Shown piece by piece: positions 19,921 to 30,744 of a stretch of 64,000 nt of DNA. The stretch lies in assembly GCA_035772735.1 (NCBI GenBank), contig JASDFA010000007.1:142723001-142787000 (forward strand), in the 5' to 3' direction. How positions within the stretch are numbered: position 1 is the stretch's first letter; every line of letters begins with the position of its first letter. The translations under genes were made by a program, and so were the position numbers. The notes under the pieces were generated by a model. It did not search any database. It was not told the DNA's origin and was given only the letters and a program-made list of their open reading frames with translations. The DNA is from Datura wrightii. Taxonomy: Eukaryota > Streptophyta > Magnoliopsida > Solanales > Solanaceae.

Positions 19921-22587
19921 TGTTATACCCCGAGAATTCTAGAATCGGACCTAGAAATGAATCGGAGAAAAACTAGAAAAATGTTGTAGCAGTTGCAGAA
20001 CGAGTCATTGAATTACTTGTCAGAAGACCCCACGAGTGGTCAAGTGACCCGTGGGAAGGCCTGGAGTGATCAAGGGATCGAAGTCCCCATGAGTGAATCA
20101 ATGACTCATGGTCAGCCATCACGAGTCGTCATGTCAATCGTGGGGTGGAGTTGGAATATTAAAGGAGGAATTATCCAATGTACTTAACGCATGGGACCCC
20201 AAGAGTCATTGTCAGTCCCAACGACTCGTGAGGGGAGTCGTGAGCAAGCATGTGGATTATTATTGGGAATTAAGGCAGTGTACTTGACAGAAGGTGACCA
20301 CGAGTCGTGGTCTTGAGGCACGAGTTGTTATCCTCCCCGTTATGAGCCCCAACAGATCAGTTGACCAGTGTACTTGACGGGTGACTAGACGAGTCGTTGC
20401 CCGTCCAAACGAATCGCCAGGTCACCCGTTAGAATCACCTGGCAGTGTTTTCCTGCGAATTTAGTAAGGGTCTTTTCGTAATTCCTATGTTTTAAGGGCG
20501 TATACTACGTCATTTTAAGCTCGTATTAGAGGGTTTTTAGCAGGAAAAAACCTATTTTAAGCCTTTACTCTCATGCATACAAGTTTGAAGGTGTTAAGGG
20601 AAGGTTCAAGGTGAAATCTCAAGGTTTCCAATTGGAATCTCAGTTGGGCAATTAGAAAGGGTTAGAATTCTTCAATCCCATGTATGTAAGGCTATGAGTG
20701 GATACTTCCTCCCATACCCATGCCCATTCCCTATCAATTTGTGATTGGTTTGTGATGATCAAGTATGGATTTTCATTCAATTGCATGATTCTTACATCTC
20801 TACTCATGGGTATGATTAAATTGAGTTTATATTGATGATTTATCGAGCTTGGGCGGATTCTAACTTAATTTCTTTTACAAAATTGCTTTTCTATAAATTG
20901 AATCTAAAACGTCCATGTGTGGATAGTTCATAATAGAAGTGATTATGGAAGGATGTGATGATGATGGAATAGATGATGAGAGGAATATTTCCAACCTTAC
21001 TCGTGATTTTGATGATGTTTTCAAAGAATATTAAATAGACCCAAGTATGATGAAGTTTTGGGTAGTGCCCAATGATGAGTATGAATAATGATTTTTCTTG
21101 AATTGACTTTATTACCTAGTTTTGGAGTGAAATCTCTCAAATTATAATGTTTTCAGAATGAATTGTATGAGTTCAAGTATGATAAGGTTTTAGGTAAGGC
21201 CCTTATATTGATGATGATGAAGTGCTATTTCTAAAGTAGGCTTACCACATGATTTTAGAGTAAGATCTCCCACTATTCTTTGAGCTTATGGTATGTGTCA
21301 AAGTAAAGCTTCTCATATGCATGAATTCATAATTGAGATGTATGTTGTCGTTAAGCTTCATTTCACATGATGTTGAGTCTAAGCATGATTTCATTATAAG
21401 CTTTGTCGAAATGACATTGTTGAGCTTCAAATTTGTATGATGTCTAGTATATGCATGATTTCATAATAAGCTTTGTTAATAGACAATGTTGAGCTTCATT
21501 TTATATGATGTTGAGTTTATACATGAATTCATGTTGAGCTTCGTCACTAGACGATGTTGAGCTTCATATCTATATGATGTAGAGCATTGCATGTTTTGGG
21601 AGAAGAGCCTAGCACCGAGCGGGCTAAGGGTTGATAACCCTATGCCCCAGAACTATGCACCAACGTAGGTTGATTTTATTATATTATTGGGACCTCCCTT
21701 GTAAGCTATCCCCAGCCTGAGTGGACCCTTTCCGCTTGATACGATATCATGGTAGCGTCTTTAACCCTGGTCAGGTTTTGGATGGCTCTGCCCACTTGAG
21801 TGTAATAGTCGGACCACGTAAGCTCTATCATGGTATGTCGGTTAAGTGACTAGTCTCCCACTATCTATATGATTTGAAGTTGCGTATCTACTATTCATGA
21901 TGATTATCTTATGCATGCATGTTCAAAAAGCAAGGTTTGACTCATTGTTCAGCTTTTCATATAAATGTTATGATTTAGCTTTGATCCATTCGAGTCAGTC
22001 ATGATGTTCTAAAGCCATGCATGATCACGTATAAAATAAGGATGATTTCATAATGAATGTTTGTGATCATCTTCTTATCCTTAAGGATTATTATATAGGT
22101 ATGACTTGTTTTAAAAGACTTATATTGCTCTAGCGGTTTTACTTACCTTGCATACTCGGTACATTCCACATACTGACCGCATACTTTCTATGTTGCATCG
22201 TTTCATGATGCAGGATTCGATTCTCAGGTCCAACCCCATTCGTAGTCGCTTATCAAAGTCAATACCTGTTTGGTTGGTGAGTCGTCATCTTTTGAGGACT
22301 AAACATTTAGTTATCTTGGTTGTAATTTCAGTTTCAGTATTGTGAGCTAGTTGGAGGAGTTGTCCCATCAGCTCATCCAGATTAAAGGCTTATCAAACTT
22401 AGACATGTATTCAGCTTCAAATGGTTATTCTATCGTTATGCTAAGTTAGATTTCCGCTGAGTTTATAATTATTTTTCTTCATGTTTATCGAATGAGTTAG
22501 TGAATGCTTATGCCATGGGTTGACTTGGGATCTCTCGGGGTCCCTTGTCCCGTATCTATGATCCGGGTCAATGCTCGGGTCGTGACA
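19921..22587 (+). repeat. 3' LTR of gypsy E2 (family G4)
   Basis: 2667 bp, from TGTTATACCCC to GGTCGTGACA. Its 3' third is clearly related to the solo LTR at 44373-46674: the core ACTTACCTTGCATACTC, a stem TGCATC/GATGCA at 22194-22212, and TCTCGGGGT before the end. The first 500 bases carry ACGACTCGT-type words (20221-20230, 20388-20400). It is followed by ATTTT, the probable target duplication, but the matching left partner is lost. Confidence 0.85.
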
Positions 22588-22935
22588 ATTTTCTTGATTT
22601 TTTTCACAAAAAATACGGATAAAATAAACTTATTGCAGGTTTCAGACCAGGAACGTCAAGATGTTAATTGAGTTTCATTACCACCAAACCAAACATCAAA
22701 TTATTTTATCTAAATTCGTTTAATTTATATTTATTAATAGCACATTAGATCATACATCCCTTTTGGTAGTGCCCTCATCATCTTCAAATTCTGGGTTTGG
22801 TTCTGTTTCTAACTAGTGTATCTTGAAATTTCAATGGAGAATTATTTTTCTTAAATACCAAATACTTTTAGTTTAATATTAAATTCGATAATGAACGATA
22901 AAATTTTAGAGAATTTCATAGTGTATTTCATAGAT
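22588..22935. repeat. Repeat shared with 51403-51753
   Basis: About 350 bases (…ATACGGATAAAATAAAC… to …GTGTATTTCAT) align with sequence 2.6 kb right of the hAT in copy B. The match crosses the edge of the small inverted-ended element at 51239-51621, so it is not just that element. It is best read as the right flank of copy A joined to the gypsy pile. A dispersed repeat is the alternative. Confidence 0.65.
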
Positions 22936-22989
22936 TGCAGTTCTCAGAAGTTAGGAGTCCCCACCAAACCCTAGTTACTAAAGATTTAA

Positions 22990-23525
22990 GATGAAATTGG
23001 AATGAGGGGAAATCCATATCATATATTCCACCAATTCTGTAGAATGGATTGGTCGTTATTACAATTGTAGAAGATGACATCAAATTGCTGATGAAAAGCT
23101 AGGAATCAGCATTAATTGGGTATGTAGCGGGTGATTCAACAACAACACACCAGATGGATAACTATTGTGAGTAAGATGTGGAACTTTGTTCCCAAGCCTA
23201 GTATCCTGCTCCATGATAATGGATACTATCTATCTAATTCCAATCTATTAAATACAAGGAGAAGGTGATGAGCTTGGGCCCGTATTACTATAACAATCGG
23301 CCGATAAACGTCAAACAGTGAGAATTGAATTTTGAATTCACTCAGAATATGCTGACCGTCATTCGGCTATGGGTTTGATTTTTGGGGTTGCCTATGGGGT
23401 ATTGGTCGGCTGAAGCATTAAGTTAAGTAGCTAGTGATGTGGGTAGAGCATTGTATACAGATAAATTCATAGCTAACAATGAGAAAATATCTTATTCTAG
23501 AGTGCTAGTTAAGGTAGATGTGTCT
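22990..23525 (+). pseudogene. LINE ORF1 remnant (DUF4283-type domain)
   Basis: Read with several shifts, this gives the pattern of the plant DUF4283 domain: VMSLGPYYYNNRP near 23260, then LPMGYWSAEALSKL-like residues (about 23385-23440), ALYTDKF (near 23450), and ISYSRVLVKVDVS at the end. In plant L1 elements this domain starts ORF1 and is linked to RNA binding. Here it is joined at 23525/23526 directly to the linker ahead of the reverse transcriptase, skipping the rest of ORF1 and the endonuclease. Confidence 0.7.
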
Positions 23526-23979
23526 CAATGGAGGGTATACATAGAAAATTGAGCATGCTTAAGGTGAAGTTGAAAGACCTAAATGGTTACATGAGTTCAT
23601 ATAAACAGAAGCTTTATTTGGAAAGAGTGAAACTGAATATTATTCAAAACCAGATGCAAAGACATATGTTCAGACATGACTTATATGATCAAGAAAAGCA
23701 GTTGCAGTTAGAGATTGAAAAGTGGAGCACCATAGAAGAGTAAGTACTTATACACAAAGCCAGAGCTACATGGCTTGAGTGCGGTGATGCAAACTTTAAG
23801 AATTTTCATGCTCAGTGGAAGATTAGTATCAGTCAGAATGCAATAACTTCCATATATACAGAGGCTGGAGATAAACTTACCGACCCTATCCAAGTTGAAC
23901 AAGAATTTATCATAGTATTCTCTGGGCTGCTGGGGGCCTTTGCCAGTGAATTGCCATGTCTGATCAAAGATGCAGAAAT

Positions 23980-25204
23980 TATATAGGCCATTAAAGACAT
24001 GCCTACTGATAAGGCTCTAGGGGTGGATGGCTTTCCCGTTGAATTCCTTATTAAGAACTGGGACACTGTAAAGACTGATGTGTTGACGGGGGTGAAACAA
24101 CTCTTTCACACTGGTAATCCTAATCCTATTGCGAACACTATTGCTATTACTTTAATCCCTAAAATGGCATGTCCTACTATAGTTACATATTACAGACCAA
24201 TTACTTGTTGTACCACCTTGTACAAGATCATATCAAAAGTGATCACTAGGAGGCTAAAAGTTATTGTTACTGATCTTTTTGGCTGTTCAAAATCTGCTCT
24301 TGTGGGGGGTAGGAGTATTATAGATAATATTCTGCTAAGCCATGAAATCTTTAAAGGATATACTAGGAAATAAATATCTCCTAGATATGTTCTTAAGGTA
24401 GATTTAAGGAAGACTTATGGTACTCTTGAGTGGAGTCTACTAGATAAACTATTAATAGAATTAAGTTTCCCTACTAAATTTACACGGTGGATTATATCTT
24501 ATGTATCCACTGTGTCTTATTCCTTGATGATGAATGGGGGGTTAACAAAACCATTCCATGCTAAGAGGAGTATTAGGCAAGGAAACCTTATGTCCCCTTA
24601 CCTTTCTGTATTGGATATGGAGTACCTTGGCAGAGAACTAGAGTTGCTCACTACAAATGAAAATTTTAACTTTCATCCCAAATGCAGGAAAGTGGTTAGT
24701 ATTCACATGTATTTTGCAGATGTCTCATCATGTACTGCAGGGATGACTTGACCTCAGTTACTCTTCTAAATGAACCTTTTTAAAGATTCTCCAAAGTTGC
24801 TAGTCTTCATGATAACTCTGTAAAAAGCTCTCTTTATATAGCTGGAATATATACTCATACAAAATAGGGTATTCTAAATGCCCCTAGATATACAGAAGGC
24901 ACCTTACCATGCAGATATCTTGGTGTGCCTTTTAATTTACAAAACATTGAGTGTGAATCATTATCTACCTCTGATTGAGAAGATCACAGCTAGAGTAACT
25001 TGTTGGTTTGCAAAACTGTTACCTTATGCAAGTAGAGTGCAATTGATAAAATCAGTGTCGTTTGGAGTCCAAACTTATTGGGCACAAATTTTCTTGTTTC
25101 CAAAGAAGGTGTTGAAAGATATTGAGAAGATATACAAAACTTATCTCTGGATCGGCTCAACAGTTGCTTCCAATAAAGCATTGGTTGCCTGGGAGAGTGT
25201 GTAA
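23980..25204 (+). pseudogene. LINE reverse transcriptase remnant, copy B
   Basis: DMPTDKALGVDGFPVEFLIK opens an intact block to 24373, in which copy A has a 1-base loss. The stop after KGYTRK, the 2-base loss in the FADD box (about 24720) and the 2-base loss near 25198 are all shared with copy A. Motif A (KVDLRK, near 24393) is kept. It is not functional. Confidence 0.85.
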
Positions 25205-25388
25205 ACCTGCAGTTGCTGGTGGGCTGAATATAATCAAACTCAGCATCTGGAATAAGGCAACATTGCTAAAACTGTTATGGGATATAGCTAGAAAGAAGGA
25301 ATGTTTGTGGATTCAATGGATACATAGCTATTATATCAAGTAGCATTAGCTAGAGACATTCTGACTACCTAAGAATGCTTCTTGGGTC

Positions 25389-25995
25389 ATGAGGAAAATT
25401 TTGGAAGCTAGGAGATGGATCTTACAAGGGCAGACAAGCTTTGGATCAATGTTAAACATGTTTCCTAAGACTCGGAAAGGAGGCAGATACTTCATTAGCA
25501 AGATATACACCACCCTCCTTCCCCTCTTTTTTAGAGTTGACTGGAAGTGTTCGTTACTTCAAAATGCTATCCATCCTAGATTTAGATTAATTTTATGGTT
25601 AGTTGTGCAAAAGAGACTTGCTACTGTAGAGAGACTTATAAAAATTGGCATTCATGTTTCTGTTGATTATGTATTCTGGGGGGAGACAATGGATACTTTT
25701 CAGCACCTTTATTTTGAATGTCATATTATCAAAACTTTTTGGCAGAGGTTGAATGTATAGTTGGGATACCAGAGATCAGTGCAGGACTGAACCATAGAAT
25801 TAAAATGGGTTTGTATGTTTACAAGAAGGAGTGGAATTGCTGAAATATCAAACTCTGCTTTTACTATGGTGGTGGCCCTGATATGGAAAGAAAGAAATCA
25901 CATCAGATTCCAACATAAAATAGCAGCTAGTGAGCAGATTTTTAGAGAGATAGTTCTACATATTCATACTAGAGGATGCACGAAGGCTCTCATTA
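25389..25995 (+). pseudogene. LINE zf-RVT domain, copy B
   Basis: Same 123-codon block as in copy A, with HPRFRLILWLV, KRLATVERL and the Cys/His segment, though here FCGET reads FWGET, so one presumed zinc ligand is lost. The trailing piece RRSGIAEISNSAF to WKERNHIRF stays open longer than in copy A (to 26003). Confidence 0.8.
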
Positions 25996-26083
25996 GAGGT
26001 TAGCACTACAGCAGTTTTATCATTTTCCTTAGATTAGTTCTGTTGATAGCATACCAATAATGTGTTCTCTTGATTATGTTGAT

Positions 26084-26475
26084 TTTCACATCTTGTCTCG
26101 ATATTTCTCTTTTCAATTTAGAGGGAAAAAATAGTGATTGAAGCTTCAGGGTTCAATAGAAAGTGAGTTTTAGTGTCATCTAATAGAAAAAGATTAAGAA
26201 GAAATTCTATGATAACAAATGGTGATGATGAGTCCAATAATAATCTTACTGTTTCTCTTCCTGGTGATATTATTCATAAAAGAAATTATAATAATATCAC
26301 CAGGAAGAGAAACAGTAAGATTAATATTAGACTCATCATCACCATTTATTATCATAGAATTTCTTCTAATCTTTTTCTATTAGATGGCACTAAAACTCGC
26401 TTTCTTTTGGACCCTAAAGCTTCAATCATTATTTTTTCCTCTAAATTGAAACGAGAAATATTGAGACCAGATGTA
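26084..26475. repeat. Long inverted repeat from F-box gene start, copy B
   Basis: The left arm (about 26084-26274) and right arm (about 26290-26475) pair around a loop of about 15 bases. By hand the arms agree at roughly 93% over 160 bases. The loop and the innermost arm bases found in copy A (CATAAAAGAAATT…) have been lost on one side, so the stem closes tighter here. The left arms of copies A and B differ at about 1 position in 170, so the inverted form is older than the duplication. The arms encode the same NRKRLRRN to SLPGDIIHK segment. Confidence 0.85.
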
Positions 26476-26499
26476 AAGAAAATATTAAAGCAAGATATG

Positions 26500-27155
26500 A
26501 AAATATAATGTAAGAAGTCCATGTATTTATAGAGTGAGAATTGTAGAGATGTTTGAATGGACTTAATAAATTACCTTAATGTATATATTATCTTTGGAAA
26601 GCAATAACAAAAAAATGAGAATATAATCAAATTTCATTTATGACGCAATATTTTGTTATAGATAGAAAAAATATATTATTAGGAGCCTTTGCTTTATGGT
26701 GGTTTTTTTTATTCGGTGTCCAAAAAAATATGATATAATTAAATAATAAATTTCAAAATAATATAAACGTCCAAAATAATTAATAAAAGTTATTGTTACA
26801 TATTATTATTAATTCTTTAAAGTTTAAAATTTGGATTAACGAGTAGTATTTAAATTTTATTCATTCAAAATTAATCGTAAGGATCTAAAGAATGTAAAAT
26901 TTATGTGATCTGACAAATGAATTTAAAAATAAAATTAATTTTTGGTATTCTACTATAGAAGAAAAAACTAAATAATTTTGGCATAAAAGTTCATAAATAT
27001 CTCTGATAAAATGATTGGCTTAAAATGTAAAAGTACTCATTACTAAATGACAAAATAACTAGTAAAATATTAAATTTTTTAATATAACTTTGAGTATTAA
27101 TGGAGTTTTGGTGTATATTATTAAATCCTCTAATATAAGAGTTTCATGATTTTGA
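26500..27155. other. AT-rich spacer, copy B
   Basis: Aligns with 3560-4218. No gene or RNA signal seen. Confidence 0.6.
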
Positions 27156-27163
27156 CTATAACC
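27156..27163. repeat. hAT target-site duplication, left, copy B
   Basis: CTATAACC; partner CTATAACG at 48821-48828 (7 of 8 identical). Eight bases is the size made by hAT transposases. Confidence 0.85.
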
Positions 27164-27222
27164 TAGGGCTGGTCAATGAGACGGGACGAAACCGACGAGA
27201 TAGGACAGAACAGGACGCGGGA

Positions 27223-27239
27223 GGGGGGGGGGGGGGGGG
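27223..27239. repeat. 17-base G homopolymer in hAT
   Basis: The equivalent tract in copy A (4303-4315) is 13 G. The length is unstable between copies. Confidence 0.8.
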
Positions 27240-27893
27240 CAGGATGATCGGCCGGGCCGGGATGAACCATTTGTCCCGTCCCATCTCATCTCATCCCACT
27301 ATAAAATAGGACGGTACGGGATAAATGGGACAAACGGGGCGAAAAATAATTTTATTAAACTATTTATATTTAAATTTAAATTTCTTTTAAATTTTTATAG
27401 TCTTATAGTTAGAGTCATAGAGATTTTAAATTTAAATTTGAATTAAGAATTTAAGGTAAAAATAAATTGTAAAATTTATTAAAGTTTAAAATATGAAGTA
27501 ATTGTTTATTTGAAATTAAGAATTGAAGGATAAAATAAATTCAGAAGTTTAAAAGTTTGTTAAAGAATTAAAGTTTTAAATTTGAAATATGAACTATGAA
27601 GTAATTATTTATTTGAATTTATAAGTTTATTTAAATTTTTGTAAATAAATTCTACTATATAGTAAGTTTGTATTTTGTAATTTATATACTTGTAAACTTG
27701 TAAATTATAATTAAAGTTTTTTTAAATAGATTAAAAGACTTATATTAAATAATTTAGATATAACACAACAGATAGTGAAATTGAAAATTAAGGCTAAAAG
27801 CCTTTAAATTTATTCAGATAAAATAGTATCCTACAAATTTATATTACAATTTACAAATATTTGTAGAGCGCCTAATATATGTAGCAGTTTTCT

Positions 27894-28870
27894 TTACTCA
27901 CAGATTTTATAACCTATGATTCTTTTTTGTAAATTCCACTTACAATCGATCCAGTGTGCAGCAACAGTTATATAATCAAAGGCATTGACACTACAACCTA
28001 TATAAGATGTAATAGAAAATCTCCCATCGAAATAGCAAAGACAATGACAATGTTTAGCTTGAAATTTAAAAATATCACATTTATCCATATTTCATGAAAA
28101 ACCTTAAAAAAGAATTATACATTTCTTGAATATACATAATAAATCCAGGATGGAAGGAAAAACTCAAAGGCAAATCACAAATTGCAACTATTTTAACGAT
28201 GTTTTCACAGGTTCTATCTCTATATTTCTATTTTGTAACAGGGCCATTTGGGTTTGAAGGGTCTAACTAGATCTGAATCATGTTAGAACCCCCTCCTGAT
28301 CCAACAGAAGCAAAAATAGAAGCGTCGGGTTTGGAGGCTGCTTTAGCCACTATATAGTTAAGTTTACAACATTACAATAAATGTTTATGTAACCCCCTCC
28401 CCCCCCCCCATCCCACCTCCGCTTCCACCGCATTGATGCTTAAATTTTTTTTACACTTATTACAAATAACTAGTATTATTTTTACTCATTCTGATGCATA
28501 AATTGTCAAATAATGAAAGTTGTAGGACGTTGAACCTTCGTCTTACCCTTAGGAGGCATAAGGGGAAGCTGAGCTCCAGACTGAGGAATATCCTAAGTTG
28601 GAGCTTCTGTAGCGGGACTAGTAGTTGTATCATCTAATTCTTCTTCTTTTACTTTTTCATCTAATAAATTACCATAACATCTATCTATAATTTCATTATC
28701 TATTGGAGTATCTGAAGTAATATTAATAGGAATACTACCTGATTGCATAAATTCTTCCATATTAATTCTAACTCTATGAATTGATTGAGAAGAATCACTA
28801 ATTTTTTTAGAAGTAGAACTAAAACCTGTACTTTTTAACCAAAGCCAAGCTCAGTTGTAACCTTGGATAC
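27894..28870 (-). pseudogene. hAT transposase remnant, copy B
   Basis: The minus strand reads FDGRFSITSYIGCSVNAFDY, then AHWIDCKWNLQKRIIGYKI (about 27900-28040), the start of the RNase-H-like fold of plant hAT transposases. The upstream BED-finger and YDR-type segments are recognisable but more broken than in copy A. The C-terminal dimerisation domain is absent. It is a non-functional deletion derivative. Confidence 0.75.
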
Positions 28871-29584
28871 AACACTCTTTCCTTTTTCAGAAGTTATTTT
28901 TCAGAATCCATATTATAATTTATGATTAAATAAATATAACACAAGTAAATTTAAATAAATAAAAGACAAAAAATGTAAAATTTAAATAAATTAATAGAAG
29001 AAAGTATGGAATGAATGTATCAAACATCTGCGTAAAAGCAAAAAGCAAACGATTATAACCAATAGTCGAATCAGAAAATTGATGTAGCAACTAGCAACTT
29101 GAAATTTCAATATCACCAAATTTGATAGTTAACACAAACCGCAGAGCGTCAAATATTAATAAAAAGCTAAAAAATAAAATAACTTAGACAATTAGAATTT
29201 GAAATTTTGAAATTTTGGAGAATGAAAAATTGAGAATGAGAGAACATAAAGAGAATGAGAATTGAGAGAGTAGTAGAGAGTATTGAGAGTAAATGATTTG
29301 TGAAGAAATTGTAGGAGGGGGGAGAGTATTTATAGTTATTAAAGTTGGAATAAAGTATAATTTTTAATCCTTAAAGGTTTAAAATTAATTTAAGGGGGTG
29401 GGGGGTTAGAAGGTTGGCCAGTTGAAAATAGCCATTGGGGGGCCAACCCCAATGGCTGGCAACGGTTGATATAAAAAAATTTAAATTTGACCGGACGAAT
29501 CGGGACACACCGGTCCGGTACCAGGACGAATCAGGCTAGGACAACTGGTAAAAAAATCCATCTAGTTCTGTCCCTCATCCCTAT

Positions 29585-30689
29585 TGTTATTAGATCAATT
29601 TTGATGATTGATTGTAATTGATAAAGTTTTTGCAACTGACAAAGTGAATCGGGTTCATATGCATACGTATGTGTCAACCAAATTCATATACATACATATT
29701 TTTCATCATTAAAAAGGAAAATTTTCGTTATGAGAAGATTTTGATGACTGACATAGGTGAACCAGGTTCACTATACAGCTGAAGGTTTTGCAGGTACGAA
29801 TTTCACTTGGATCTGGAAATATCAAATAAGAAAAGAGATAGCTAACACGTGGAATTGAAGAAGTTCAATATGTACAAGCAAACCAAGTCCTTTTAGGATT
29901 CTTTCCAAAGGGCAAGTTGTATTTCATTAGGAGAGAACCAGATACATACAAGAAAACCAAGTCTTTTTAGGATTCTTTTCAAAAGGCAAGTTGTATTTGA
30001 CTAGGAGAGAACCAGATATGGAAAATCTGACTTGAGGAATTAATTCCTTTTGGGACTCTTTTCTCGTATTTGGGATAAGGAAAGGTTTGACGAAACAATT
30101 TTCATCTAGGATTCTTTTTTCTTATTTGAGATAAATCTAGGTTTTATAAAAATCACATCCTTTGGTACTATGTAACAATCATAAACAACCAAAGAACATT
30201 AAACTATTGCATTGGTCATCAAGGAGATTATTCTGAAGCAATAGTCGTTCATAGCAAGAAACACTTTCACTGGACAATGTTCATCATGTAAGTGAAGAAT
30301 TGGAGCAGAAGACTTATCATGTCTTGATTGAGTTTGTTATTTTTATTTTTGAGTTGTAACTTTCCCTTCAAGAGTTAGTAGAGTCAAGTTACATTGGTAT
30401 GATTATATTATACTTTAGAGACTAGAGTTTATAGTCTTTGAATAGGTGATTGCAGTTTAGCAAACTGTAGAGATTGAGGTACTAGAGTTAGTCTCTTTGA
30501 TTGTAGAGTTGTAATCTAAAACCTGCTCATGAGTTGAATAAAATCCTATTCGATAGGTTGTGTTTTTTGGGACTCCCTTGAGCAAGGAGATTTTTCACGT
30601 AACGTCTGCGTGTTATATTATGTTATTATTACGCACTTATAATTTAATTAAACTAGGTTCAATATCTTAGTTAGTCGGTGGTGATTTCA
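29585..30689 (+). repeat. Copia 5' LTR, copy B
   Basis: TGTTATTAG to GATTTCA, 1105 bp. It aligns with 6661-7771 and with the 3' LTR 47635-48729. It contains two direct modules of about 60 bases (AACCAAGTC…GGATTC…GGCAAGTTGTATTT…) at about 29880-30015 and short inverted words such as CTTATTTG…ATAAG. Confidence 0.85.
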
Positions 30690-30691
30690 GA

Positions 30692-30703
30692 TGGTATCAA
30701 AGC
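30692..30703 (+). other. Copia primer binding site, copy B
   Basis: TGGTATCAAAGC, two bases after the LTR; complementary to initiator methionine tRNA with one change. Confidence 0.8.
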
Positions 30704-30744
30704 AGAGTTTTCCAATAAAGGCTTACACCTTAAAAAATCGAATT

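Larger units (their letters stand above)
23526..26010 (+). mobile_element. LINE (L1-type), copy B, internally deleted and dead
   Basis: This aligns with 482-3020 at about 98% by hand count (4 differences in about 230 bases at the start, 4 in about 260 in the RT). It contains linker, reverse transcriptase (23980-25204) and zf-RVT (25389-25995). Copy B lacks about 67 bases present in copy A near 917-983. The shared lesions show that the LINE was already dead when it was duplicated. Confidence 0.85.
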
